This document shows, piece by piece, positions 1 through 9,668 of a stretch of DNA of 64,000 nt. The position numbers and the translations under genes are program-made. The notes below the pieces were generated by a model. The model did not search any database. It had not been told where the DNA came from and was given only the letters and a program-made list of their open reading frames with translations. Position 1 is the first letter of the stretch; each line of letters starts with the position of its first letter. The DNA is from Diphasiastrum complanatum (lineage: Eukaryota; Streptophyta; Lycopodiopsida; Lycopodiales; Lycopodiaceae): contig CM055106.1 of the NCBI GenBank assembly GCA_029204225.1, positions 14,818,393 to 14,882,392 of the forward strand, given 5' to 3'.

Positions 1-402
1 CAGTGGAAACATAACCCCGTAATATTCCCTCTAGGCTACAAAACAAACTACTCGTCGATAACCAACTTAGTTATAATTACAACCAATACTATGCACCCAA
101 CCCAGACAAAACATCTACCAATTGTTATCAGTTTTTTCATGACTTCACTCTTATAGTTATATGTCATTACCATTACTTGGTACCCCAATTCTACGTTTAC
201 AAAACAATTCTTACTATGCAGTAGAAAGGAAATTCACAACCTGTGACACATACATTTGAAACACTATTGTGTGATCTACATTTTACACAAACATACAAGA
301 TTGATGCATAGTTGGTACGAAACATCTTGCTTAAGGATACAAACAAGTGCTTTGTTCTAATCTACTTGCTTATGATTTCAATTATTCCATATAAGGTAAT
401 TA
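1..402. other. no gene recognised
   Basis: AT-rich sequence with no open frame or motif I can assign. It is probably the continuation of the decayed element whose coding remnant starts at 403. Confidence 0.4.
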
Positions 403-1505
403 TCAATCCGCAAATCCAACACCATATGCTGATGCCAAAAATGTGGTAGTTTGCATTCCAAATTTCAAAAGCTTGTTCCTCCTACTCTTTGAGTTGATGC
501 CTTTCCAACTATTGTCATTCCAGTTGTTGTCTTTCCAACTGTTGTCTTTCCAGCTGCCATATTTTCTCTTGTTGTCTTTCCAGCAATCGCCTTGCCATTT
601 CAGTTGTTCGTGCTTGGCTTTGTTGGAGTAATGCTTGGAAATTAACCGGAAATCCATGCTCAACTTCGATCGTTTCAACATCCTCCTGTCTGTCCATTGG
701 AATTCCCAAATCTTTCCATTTATTCCTTCTTGGCATAGGCATATAATAAGAATCTACCCGCAATTGGCGAAGTCTGGCAACATAACTCTGATGGAATCCG
801 GAGTTTTCTCAATTACAATGGTTCTCCATGCCGGCTACTCTCCCAATGCTAGTAGTTTGTCCAATTCTTTGCCCTCCTCCATCTTAGAGGTCTTAAATTT
901 GATAACCCATCCGCCCCTCGAGGACTCGTGCGGATGTTGTTGAAGGAATGCTTGAATCTGGTCCTCGATGGTGATCGATTTCTGAAACAATGTCATGGGA
1001 TTTGACGTTGATGGACGTTCGTCAGTGGCCTGAACATCTGGTATCTCCTGTATGCCTGGCTCGTCAAACCCTGTATACAAGCCGCCCTAATCTTGTTGTT
1101 GAGGTGAGAACTGGGGCATCACAAGGACTGAAATTTGAGGCCCGGCTTCCAAAACTTGAGCGTCTGCCTTTTCATAATCTTTAATGATTGCCTTTGCCTT
1201 TGTCAGCTCAGTTGTTGTCATAAGTTTGAGTTTATAATTTTTTTTTGAAACCCTACCAATGAAGTGCGGTAGGTTTCAACTTTCCTGAACATGTATCTGA
1301 TTTCTTCCAGTGTGACTGGATGATCAAGCACTTGTGTCTGGAGATAAGAATCGCGTTCAAGGGTGGTCGCATCCAGTTCACCTTGAAGACGTTTGCATTC
1401 AAGCTTGGCTATGGACAGAGATGACCCACCTGGACTATGTATATAGAGGTGGACCTCCATGAGCTTGGCATTCATTCTCTCCCGGAGAATGAAGAGCTCT
1501 GCCAC
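403..1505 (-). pseudogene. ORF3-like protein, broken copy
   Basis: Three minus-strand pieces read in order: 1505-1218, 1080-835 and 763 to about 400. The first is rich in E, K, L and R and looks like a coiled coil. The last begins with RVDSYYMPMPRRNKW, which closely resembles RVDPFYMPLKRRNPW in the 343-codon ORF3b of element K (4649-5680). It then runs into a Q/E/R-rich tail of RQQLE repeats. The pieces are separated by a frame change near 837 and a TGA at 809-811, and the tail contains more stops, so no complete protein is encoded. The order coiled coil, linker, YMP-RRN motif matches K. I do not recognise a named family. The homology to K is read by eye from one clear motif and the shared layout. 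Confidence 0.5.
501..590. repeat. 15-bp minisatellite in ORF3-like remnant
   Basis: Imperfect repeats of a unit like GTTGTCTTTCCAACT. On the minus strand they encode RQQLE-type repeats in one frame and WKDN repeats in another. The unit is five codons long. Confidence 0.6.
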
Positions 1506-2360
1506 TGCTGGTCAGGTCAGGACGATTATCTAGGCCTCAGGATGTAGGTAGGCAAGGGTCCAGGGTAAGACATGGTGGTATGGGACACCATGGCTTACAT
1601 GAGATCTGAGCTTGCTTGATGGTGGTCTATAGCTCCAATGCACATGGGTGAGGTGGCAGTACCTGTATGGTTGGGCGGTAATGTAGCATTCGTCACTTGT
1701 TTGTGCTTTAGCAATGACCGACACGATGATGAAAATTCTAACAACGATATTTTAGACAGTGTAATAAATGGAAGCAGACTCAAAAAGTACAACGAAGCCT
1801 ATTTTTATCTTGATATATATTAACATTGTTTTTTGTTATTGTTTGTTGTTGTTACTTTTTTGCTTACTGCTTGGGTATTTTGACAATTTTTTGGGTTCAG
1901 AGAATCAATATATCATCAACTTAGTGATACAATCAGTCTTTTTTCTATCCAACCACAAGATTTCATTATTTTTCTGAAGTTTTGATGCACAAAAAAATCT
2001 GAAGAATTTGCCAAGACCAATTTCACTATGCACGATTCATTTATCACCTTCTTGAATTCCAGTTTAGAGTCAGACCTTCAAAAAATAAAAAAATTCAATT
2101 TTTTTCATCAGATTTTCACTGATAGAATTCGTAGATAAGTCGTCAAGCTTCAAAATTAGATTGACGATTTTTTTGTGACATCCGCAAATTTTGATCAATT
2201 TCATTTTTGTACTATCAAAAAATTCACCCCATTTTGATACAAAAAATACCTAGTAGAAACTCGTAGGACCATCCAAGCTCTGTATCAAAATTCACACTGA
2301 GAAATCGTGGGCACTCAAAGCGCGTTCTAGGTGCATTTGCAAATTTGTGTCCAAAAAAGT
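1506..2360. other. no gene recognised
   Basis: Several short frames overlap on both strands without any familiar motif. From about 1980 the sequence becomes poly-A/T rich and resembles a promoter or LTR U3 region leading to the TATA motif at 2361. Confidence 0.35.
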
Positions 2361-2370
2361 CTATATATAG
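2361..2370 (+). promoter_or_regulatory. TATA-box-like motif
   Basis: CTATATATAG is followed about 110 bases later by an ATG (2478) and by the open frame at 2592. The spacing and AT-rich upstream DNA fit a plant Pol II promoter or an LTR promoter. No transcript evidence is available. Confidence 0.35.
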
Positions 2371-2591
2371 GCTTCACTGATTCTCTCCATGAGTTCATTC
2401 CAGATTTCTGCTAGAGAGCTCATGCTGAAAATTTTCAAAATTTCCAAAACCGTCTAGAAATCTCCCATTATTGCTCTCATGGCTAGCAGAGATCCCTCGC
2501 TCTCACTACATTCCTGTAAGGCCCAAAAAACCTTACATTGACAATATCTTTTTGGAAGAAATCAACCATTCGGCAACATTGCAATTAGCCA

Positions 2592-2930
2592 ATGACATCA
2601 TCATTTGTCTTGCTTTTAATATTGCTATACCTTCTTGAGAAGCAGAATGAAATTCTAGTATGTGCTGCCTACTCCTCCTATTCGGATGAATTCCACTCCT
2701 TTCAGATTCCCTCTAGGGTTGGTAGTTACGTCACCATTGACATTACACATGACAAAATTCAACTGATTGGATTTCCAAACGCTGGTGAGACGATTCATGG
2801 CAAAGGCACCAGCTATGATCCCAAATGTTTGAAGAAGTTCTTGTTAGATGATGGTAAAACCATCGCTCACACCAATGATGTGTCGAAAATCGAGAGGTTA
2901 GTCAGTGGAAGCTTGAGCGGGTGCGTGTAG
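2592..2930 (+). CDS. unassigned 112-codon ORF
   Basis: An open frame from ATG with a hydrophobic start (FVLLLILLYLL) followed by a soluble stretch containing GFPNAGETIHGKG. I do not recognise it. It stops a few bases inside the presumed end of the copia-1 LTR (2926), so the frame may have been cut by that insertion. Another frame just upstream (about 2450-2630) is also open for about 60 codons, so the true reading here is unclear. It could be a gag or leader remnant or a host exon. Confidence 0.2.
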   Translation: MTSSFVLLLILLYLLEKQNEILVCAAYSSYSDEFHSFQIPSRVGSYVTIDITHDKIQLIGFPNAGETIHGKGTSYDPKCLKKFLLDDGKTIAHTNDVSKIERLVSGSLSGCV

Positions 2931-3303
2931 GATTGGAAACGCCACAAACAACAACAGAATATTCAAATTGAATGATTCAGACAAATGCACAATGAAACAA
3001 TACAATAGTAGGACTAAAAATTTGCACTCTAATTAATATCAAACAATGAGTACAATGCTTGAAGTAATAACTTTAGCTTATAGTCGTTGAGAGTGATAAC
3101 TCTGGTTACAGAAGCTCGAATAATCAGAAGAAGTTTTCTATTGAAGATTCTAAAATTGATATCCTACAAAATATCTACAACTACCTTTTGTTGTAGTTCT
3201 TACAAGCGCCTCATTACAGTTAATGCATGTACAAAGTGGGCGGACTGTCAAACACGAAGTCGCTGACATTATTGAAATTTACAAGTATCAAAAAATGTAC
3301 AAA
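2926..3303 (-). repeat. copia-1 3' LTR, distal part
   Basis: On the minus strand this continues the copia-1 LTR that begins at 14908, interrupted by element K. The presumed LTR end is CTACA at 2926. The upper bound includes the ACAAA copy duplicated by K. The end is inferred, because no second LTR of this element is present for comparison. Confidence 0.5.
3299..3303. repeat. target-site duplication of K, left copy
   Basis: ACAAA lies directly left of the K LTR and matches ACAAA directly right of the other LTR (14723-14727). Five bases is the usual duplication for Ty3/gypsy integrase. Confidence 0.85.
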
Positions 3304-4389
3304 TGTTCACAGATTCTCTGAATCTGTGAACACGGTACTTGTGTTTTCTTTACCTCTTCTTTAGTTACGGTTCTTTATGGTTTTTCTTCTTATTAGAACA
3401 GCCACAAGCAGAAGCGTTACTCCGATTTCAACATGGATTTCTCAGCCTGTCAGTGGGAGACACAGTGCCGATGCTCAGCTACATGCAGAAACCAGCCATG
3501 TAATCATCTTCAGCTCAAGAGGATCAACGTTTTGGAACAGGGAGCAGATCTACCACTATCTACTGAATCAGAAATCAATCAAGAACAAGATTAACTACTG
3601 CACAAGAAACAAGAAACTAGATTCCTAACAACATTTGACAATCGAAGAATCAAGAAACACTCATTTCTTGATTTTTAGAATGCCCAAGAACAATCAAGAA
3701 TTGGAAAGTAAGAGAGTATGCAAGATCTACACCACTATTCCAGCCTATTTAGTTTACTTGAATGCTGATTTCTACCTTATTCCATAAATAAGAAGTGAAT
3801 TCTAATCCACATCTAAGCAAGAAACTAGAAACAAGAAACTAGTTAATCCACAATGCAAGGAATTCAAGCATGCTCATAGAAATTTCACTCAAGAACATTG
3901 CCATGAACAAGGAGCTTAGCAATCATCAAGAACTCATGGAGGATCCTCTTTATTTGCTCAAGAGAACTTGACAATACATTCAAAGCTCCCTCACAAGAGA
4001 GAGAAACCCTTAAATAAGTATGAAGGGTGCCCATGTGGAGCCCAAGTGGCAATTCCACCAAATTGGAAATTACATTTGGAATTTGCCCTTCCACTAAAGG
4101 TCACCATCAAAAGGTGGCTCACTCTAACTAATTTAAGGGGGGTCTATATTTATTTACAAAGCCTAAGAAATATGACTAGCTCCTACATGGTCATTCCTTC
4201 TTTGAGATACACCATGTAGGCTCACATAGAAAACTCATTGTCTTCCTAGCTAGTACTTCCTCAGCTCTCATGCTTGGCTCTCAGCTTCTTCTGCTCTCCT
4301 CCTTCTGAGACCTCCTCGGTCATGGGTGAGAGATAACTTGTGTCTTCAGCTTGGCTCGACATCTGAAGATTCTCTGGAATCTGCTAACA
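3304..4389 (-). repeat. K 3' LTR
   Basis: Plus-strand ends are TGTTCACAGATTC and GAATCTGCTAACA, matching the LTR at 13736-14722 over nearly its whole length. It carries an additional segment of roughly 100 bases (about 3590-3690) that the other LTR lacks. Ends are TG...CA on either strand. Short frames inside it (for example 3885-4094) occur in both LTRs and are not genes. Confidence 0.9.
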
Positions 4390-4403
4390 TTATCCACCCC
4401 TAA
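4390..4403 (-). other. K polypurine tract
   Basis: On the minus strand the bases next to the 3' LTR read TTAGGGGTGGATAA, a purine-rich tract of the kind that primes plus-strand DNA synthesis in LTR retroelements. Confidence 0.55.
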
Positions 4404-4648
4404 TCTATTGTAGGACCCACTACAACACCGGTGATGTCTTCCGCTTGGCACTTGGAAAAGTGTGGATCTTCATTCGCTTCCGTAAAACCAGATGCTTATT
4501 GTTCGCAAAACTTATTCTTCAAAATTGAAAGTCTCTCAATTGACCGTTACATACCAGCCCTCTTGAGAACTTCTTGTGAGTCCTGCTCGCCTCGTCGTCG
4601 TGCCGTCTGCTTTCGTTCGCCCATCTCTCATCCTAGGGCTTCAAAAAC

Positions 4649-5680
4649 CTAGAAGCAAAGCTTACTTCCGAAATTGAGGGGTCCCAGATATTCTCTTCTC
4701 TTCTCCACAAAGCCCATTTTCTGCCAGTCTTCCACCAAGGTCACATAGCGTGACAACATGAAGGCCGCTCTATAGTATAGCCTGGCCATCATTTCATGGT
4801 CTTCTTCTGACTGGAGGGCTATATTTGGGTTGATTTTGATGGGCTCCAGGCCTCGATCCCATAAACACTCTTGCTGCATCAGAAAGGCCATGGATCTGCA
4901 ATACTCAGCACTTTCTTGCATGCAAAGATCGACACTTGTTTTGTTTTTATGCTCGAAGTCGAGTAACTGCAGTCTCAGATCATCCGGGGTGGTTCTTTCT
5001 GAAATTCCCGGGATGACTAGCCAGTTTACCAACTCTACTCGTGACTTTTTCACTGGCCATGGGTTTCTGCGTTTGAGTGGCATGTAGAAAGGATCCACTC
5101 GCTTCCATGTCGATGCCTTCAAATACTCTTGAAGTCGCCTGCTATCCTTCAAGACTTTATTCCACCATTCTGGCTGCGGTTGTAACGCGGCAATGATCTC
5201 GGCCCTGGTGGAGTATTGGCTTTGATCAATGTCTTCTTTGCCTCCCCTCATGTTGGGAGGGTATTTTCTTTCAAACTTTTCTGATTCCCTTGTATCAGCC
5301 AATTTGCCTCTGGGCCTGGTAGGGGAAGTTGTCCTACGCGATTGGGATGGCCTTGCCAGATAATCATCTAAGGCCTTGGTGCCTGTGTCTTTCTCTTTTG
5401 CTCGCTCACTTGTCGACAGCTCAATTGCGCTCGTGTCTTGCCTGGGCGAGAACCTTCTTATCTCTGGTTGATCTGCTAGGAAGTCATTATCTCCTCTAAT
5501 GTTCGTGTTAGTTTCTGGAAGGTCAGGGATGGAATGATCTGGAGAGAGGGGTGCGGGGGTGATAGATTTAGGAGGAGGAGGGATCAGCAAGTTATACGCC
5601 GCACCGGGAGAGTGGAGTTGTTGGAGAAACTCGTTCCGTTGGGCTTTGTAGGTGTCAGCTGGGCCTTTTGACGGGCCCAT
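4649..5680 (-). CDS. K ORF3b, unfamiliar 343-codon protein
   Basis: An uninterrupted frame starting MGPSKGPADTYKAQ and ending about 260 bases before the 3' LTR. Residues 1-150 are proline-, serine- and charge-rich and probably disordered. Residues about 150-343 look folded and contain PEWWNKVLKDSRRLQEYLKA, then RVDPFYMPLKRRNPW (near 195-210), and an aromatic/hydrophobic end (RLYYRAAFMLSRYVTLVEDW). There is no zinc knuckle, DSG protease, RT or D,D-E signature and no signal peptide. It occupies the place of the integrase core and any downstream ORF of a gypsy element. A related motif occurs in the remnant at 403-1505. I do not recognise the family. Candidates are an extra retroelement ORF or a captured host gene. 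It is the longest unbroken frame in K's 3' half. Confidence 0.6.
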   Translation of the reverse strand: MGPSKGPADTYKAQRNEFLQQLHSPGAAYNLLIPPPPKSITPAPLSPDHSIPDLPETNTNIRGDNDFLADQPEIRRFSPRQDTSAIELSTSERAKEKDTGTKALDDYLARPSQSRRTTSPTRPRGKLADTRESEKFERKYPPNMRGGKEDIDQSQYSTRAEIIAALQPQPEWWNKVLKDSRRLQEYLKASTWKRVDPFYMPLKRRNPWPVKKSRVELVNWLVIPGISERTTPDDLRLQLLDFEHKNKTSVDLCMQESAEYCRSMAFLMQQECLWDRGLEPIKINPNIALQSEEDHEMMARLYYRAAFMLSRYVTLVEDWQKMGFVEKRREYLGPLNFGSKLCF

Positions 5681-5689
5681 TATTTTCTA

Positions 5690-7340
5690 CGAGGCGATGG
5701 AGAGAGGGAAGATGAAAGAATCAGATAAGTTGAAATGAATGTTTCGAAAAAGTTGAAAGCAGAGTAGGAGGAGGGGTTGAAAGTGGGAGGGGGTCGGGAA
5801 AAAGTTCTGGAAGAAACCTCAGCTCTCTGGCCACCCGATCCCGAGCTACCGTCTGAAGGGTGGGTTTGCCCGCCTTGATTCCCTGCTCCATCATCGTCCC
5901 ATGGCTTAGTTACTTGAGCACTTGCTTGGGCCTTGCACGCCGTGTCCTATAATTGGTTCACCTTGTCCAAGACTTGCTACAAGGCCTTCGTGGTTTCTTC
6001 TAGCGGCTTCTGGGACTCCAGGATGATCTTCTCTTGTTTGGCCACAATGTTTTGAGATTTTTTCTTTTGGGCTTCTGATTAGCCGCACGTATTTCTCCAT
6101 TCGGATGGCTGAGATGTCCTTAGGCTTGACTAGAGGAACATCGACTGTCATTGTACCCAATGATCCGTCTCGTACTTGGTCGATTTGGATCATCTGGTGC
6201 TTCGGTTATTGTTGGACCTCTTCCAAAGTGGATTTCTGCCCTGCGATCACGAATCTGGTTTCCATTGTCTCTTCTCTTTTTTCTTTGGCCAGCCTTTGAT
6301 ATCGCACAATTTCTTGGTCTTGATGTTGGACCTTGCTCTCGAGCACTTGATACTGGCTCACCAACCAATGCATGTGGTAGCTCATTTCGGATAGGCCTAT
6401 CATTGAGCGCTTGGCTGCTTCAGTGAGCTTTTCAGAGTTAGTGAGAGTTGGGTACTGATCTGGAGTGTTGGATGGTGAGGCTAAACCAAAAAATAAACAT
6501 TGTGCCAATGTTGAGGATGGAGGTGGAGGTAGTGGAGGGATGATGTTAGTAACTGTTGTGGTGGTGGTGGTGGTTAGTGGAGGGGTGAGACTTCTTCCTG
6601 GCTGCTTCTCCTTCTCTAGTTCGTCGTCGCTTATTTCCATCAGGTCCGCAGGATCAAAATATTGCAACATGTCCAGTGTGTGGACTTGCTGGGCCTGTGG
6701 TTGTTGAGCTGCTTCCGTGACCTGGGGACTGGATATCCCCACTCCTCCCCCTCCAAATCTTGTGTCGTTGGTGATGTTGTTGGCGTTGGCGTGGTAATCA
6801 ATGTGGGTGGGGTGGCGACTTTGTCTAGTGGAGTAGCAGGGTGTGAGGTGGTCATTTGTTGGGCTGCTGCTGATGTTGTTGCTCCATCACCCCTGTCAAT
6901 GACATGCGAGGGTGACGAGTGCTGTTGTGATGTCGTGGATGAGCTGCCATCATCTGAGGTGGAACCATTGGAAACTGATCCTACTGGTGATGTGCTCCCA
7001 GCTTGAAGCTTCTTTTGCATTCTTTGTTGTTGTGTGTCAGGCAACTGGGCCTTGGAGGTATCGGCCTCTTAAGCTTCGGATGTTGTAGCTGCTGGTGGAT
7101 CCGGTTGTGGGCTTGTTTGCCTCTGTACCAGTGGGAATATACTTGTGTTGACCCTTTTAGGTTGGGATCCCGATGGGGAGGTAGCCCGTGATCGTGCACG
7201 CTTGGACTTTTGTTGCTCGATGAGAATGTGGAAAAAAAACCCTAAAATCGATTCACCGGTTCGAACTTGGAGAAGCCGATCCTTTCTCGATTCAAACACA
7301 AAGTGGCGTGAAGTCTGCTTTGGTATTTTTCTTTGCTCGT
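5690..7340 (-). pseudogene. K ORF3a, low-complexity plus coiled-coil protein, broken
   Basis: Read in pieces. 7340-6640 (one TAA near 7069) is rich in S, T, P and Q. After a frame change, 6742-6206 has an acidic stretch (MEISDDELEKEK), a poly-T/P run and then a heptad-like helix from SEKLTEAAKRS to LEEVQQ. A further helix (SQNIVAKQEKIILESQKPLE) and a D/G/Q-rich linker follow near 6060-5830 with two stops. The pieces probably formed one long protein ahead of ORF3b, or a single ORF3 with it. No catalytic motif is visible. The N-terminal limit is uncertain, because the frame runs in directly from the integrase zinc-binding remnant with no clear boundary. Confidence 0.4.
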
Positions 7341-7620
7341 TGACAGACATCACACGCTTTAATGACAACAAATGTGTATTTAAACAAAGATGGCCACCAC
7401 AATCATGCTCGAAGGATAATCTTCGCTGTGGCTTCAGCAGAAAAGTGGCCACCCCCAATGCCCTCATGAGCTTGAGATATTATCAGTCGTATCTCAGATT
7501 CATAAGCACATCGTCGAATAATGCCGTCAATGCCCTTGTCCTGCTATTAACTGAAAGGGTGCTGCTTTTCATTGTACTCAGGCCTTCTTTAAGTCTGCCT
7601 GTTGTGAGGAACTGAGTGAT
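7335..7620 (-). pseudogene. K integrase, zinc-binding domain only
   Basis: The minus strand encodes an H2C2-type domain: AHEGIGGGHF, then LWWPSLF, then CDVCQRAKK, with one TGA between the histidine and cysteine pairs. This is the N-terminal domain that precedes the catalytic core in Ty3/gypsy integrases. Downstream I find none of the core features (a DF-type first aspartate region, SDRD, or the DGQTER-type region that is clear in elements D and E). Either the core was deleted or the ORF3 block replaced it. Confidence 0.7.
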
Positions 7621-8206
7621 CTCCTCAGCTCATAAGGGTATAGCATCGATCTGAAAAAGGCATGCATAGGAAGATCATCGTTGACTTTTCAGCACTTGGT
7701 AGTCTGGAAAGGTGGTCCGCCATGAAATGTTGGGTCCCTTTCCGAACAACTACACGGAAATTAAATTCCTCCAAAATCAGCAGCCATCGAGCTATTCATC
7801 CCGCCTTACAGGACTTATTAACAATATATAGAAGTGCTTGATGGTCTATGTAGAATGCAAATGTTTGGCCTAATAAATAATGTCGTAGTTATTGTACCGC
7901 ATAGACCATCGCCAATGCTTCTCTCTCAATAGTTGTATAGTTTACTTCAGCACGCACCAATTGTCTACTCAAGAAATGTATGGGAAAGTCTTTGCCATAC
8001 TCGTCCGGTTGCGCAAGAAGACCTCCAATGGCATACTTACTTGCGTCAGTATGCACATGGAACTTTTTTGTGTAATCTGGCGAGCGGAGTATGGGAGCCA
8101 TGGTGAGGGCTGTTTTCAACTCCTCAAAGGCCTTAATTTGTTCTTCGGTCCAGCGAGGATCTACCACAGCTAAAATAAATGAGGCGTGTCTTGCCGGCAT
8201 AGTCAA
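7620..8206 (-). pseudogene. K RNase H
   Basis: The reading from 8206 contains FHVHTDASKYAIGGLLAQ and FLSRQLVRAEVNYTTIEREALA, the usual RNase H opening of Ty3/gypsy pol. It continues in pieces to about 7620 through a segment with the DHQAL and ADHLSR type motifs. A frame change near 7890 and later stops break it. It follows RT directly, as in other Metaviridae-type elements. Confidence 0.75.
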
Positions 8207-9280
8207 TTATAAAGATGCGATAATAATTGGTATGACCGAGGAAGACATATACTTCCTTCACTGTTGCAGGTAAGGGCATGTCTACTATGACCTTGATTTT
8301 TGACGGGTCGGTAGAAATACCGTCCTTTGGAATTATATGCCCGAGTACGACCCCATGGGTGACCCATATTTGGCATTTATCAGGGTTTAGTGAGATTCCA
8401 AATCTACGACAGCGAGTGGAGATTTTCTCCAAGGCGTCAAGGTGTGTAGTTGTGGAAGAATGTACACCTAGATCGTCGAGATAAATCTCCACGATCCGAT
8501 GTAACAGATCTTGAAAGGCCAGCTGCATGACCCTTTGGAATGTTGAAGGGGCATTGCATAAGCCAAAAGGCATAACGTTATAAGCATAAACCTCGTTCTT
8601 TGTGGCAAAGGCCATTTTATGTTTATCTTCAGGGGCTATTTGAGTTAGAATTAAAGTTAGAATCACCGTGTTATTGTACTGTGGGTCTTATCAGTGGATA
8701 AGGATCAATTGGCCTTGCCACGAGGCAAGTCGACGGGACACGCGTCCCGCCAATGACAACCTGGGTCATGCATGGGTTGCCTGAGTGAACAACTATATGT
8801 ACAGTGTAATTTCATTTTGAAAAATACAGTTGTTATGTGAGCTTGCTGAGGAGAGTGATTTTCTGTCTGTGTTACTGTGTAGCATGATCTGTGTTCCTAT
8901 GCAAAGCAAATTCTAAGTATTTGAACAAGAAAATAATCGCTGAATCCATCCAAGAAGCTGAAAGCTTCAGCTCTTGCCATTTCCTCTGATATTTGGGTCG
9001 TTAAAGACAAGGGAAAATGATCTTTCTTCGTAACCACATTAAGATTCTTGAGGTCACATATACGAAGCTTGCCATTTTTCTTGGGCACAACCACAATGGG
9101 CGATACCCAATCAGTATGTTGAACTTCATAAATGAAGCCAGCATCCAGCAATTTCTTAATATCCTCATCGATCCTCTCACGATAGACAGAGTTAGATCGA
9201 ATGGGTTTAGCCCTAATAGGCTTAGCATTGTCTTCTGAAGGAATCCTAAGGACGACTGTTTCAGATGGGATTCCTTTCAT
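8133..9280 (-). pseudogene. K reverse transcriptase
   Basis: The N-terminal half (9280-8925) has WVSPIVVVPKKNGKLRIC and LDGFSDYFLVQI. The C-terminal half (8643-8133) has APEDKHKMAF, NVMPFGLCNAPSTFQ and the catalytic YLDD. The two halves are separated by a 274-bp insertion at 8644-8917 flanked by a 7-bp duplication. Without it the motifs adjoin in the expected order. There are also frame changes between the protease frame and RT and near 8200. It is a Ty3/gypsy-type RT, inactive in this copy. Confidence 0.8.
8644..8917. mobile_element. small insertion in K RT with 7-bp target duplication
   Basis: TATTTGA occurs at 8637-8643 and 8918-8924, and the 274 bases between interrupt RT exactly between LVQI and APEDKHK. 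The ends read GTTAGAATT and AATTCTAAG, giving an 8-base inverted match (TTAGAATT) one base in. There are two internal short palindromes (TTGCCACGAGGCAA and GGGACACGCGTCCC) and no coding capacity. It could be a MITE, a SINE or a very small LTR-derived element. Seven bases is not the standard duplication of the common plant DNA-transposon families, so the class is open. Confidence 0.65.
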
Positions 9281-9383
9281 TTCTGTATAATTCCATGCAA
9301 ATACATCCCTGTATTTGCAAAGTACTATTTCCAGATCAGCAAGTTGGTTGATGACAAATGTGTACCAACATGAACTATTCGAT

Positions 9384-9668
9384 CTATCTCCTCACCAAGA
9401 TCTTTAGTGGAATGGTCTTAGCAGGTCCTTCAAAGGTGTTGGAATTTGGCGTAGGCTCCCGATGTGGCTGTGGTAACTGGATAACAACGCCATCCAGTGT
9501 AAAGTCTTTGAACTTCTGTGGAAGATCAAAAGGTGGGTCCACAAAATTTTCTGGGACTTTGGGAATCATCTGAGTTGATTCACTACCAGACGTGGAAGCT
9601 TGGTCAGATTGTTTAGTTTCTGTCCCTTTGGACAAGGGCTTGATCGGCTGTTTAAGCTTCTCACGCAT
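9384..9668 (-). pseudogene. K pol, protease-RT linker
   Basis: It continues the protease frame after a single TAG at 9669-9671. It is rich in K, P, Q and S, with a VDPPFDLPQKFKDFTLDG stretch, and leads toward RT after a frame change. It has no catalytic motif and is best read as part of the same polyprotein. Confidence 0.5.

Noticed and set aside
2478-2520. ATG exon followed by a GTAAG splice donor
   Set aside because: The motif is short and common, a competing frame is open across it, and no acceptor or downstream protein match supports it.
3885-4094. ORF repeated at 14218-14427
   Set aside because: The repetition comes from the two LTRs of K. No domain is present and it is not conserved as protein beyond the DNA identity.
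6662-7006. 114-codon plus-strand ORF rich in Val and Gly
   Set aside because: Reverse complement of the Thr/Pro/Ser-rich ORF3a stretch; low complexity with no motif.
7145-7615. 156-codon plus-strand ORF
   Set aside because: It lies antisense to K's integrase zinc domain and ORF3a, whose minus-strand reading has recognisable motifs. The plus-strand product has none.
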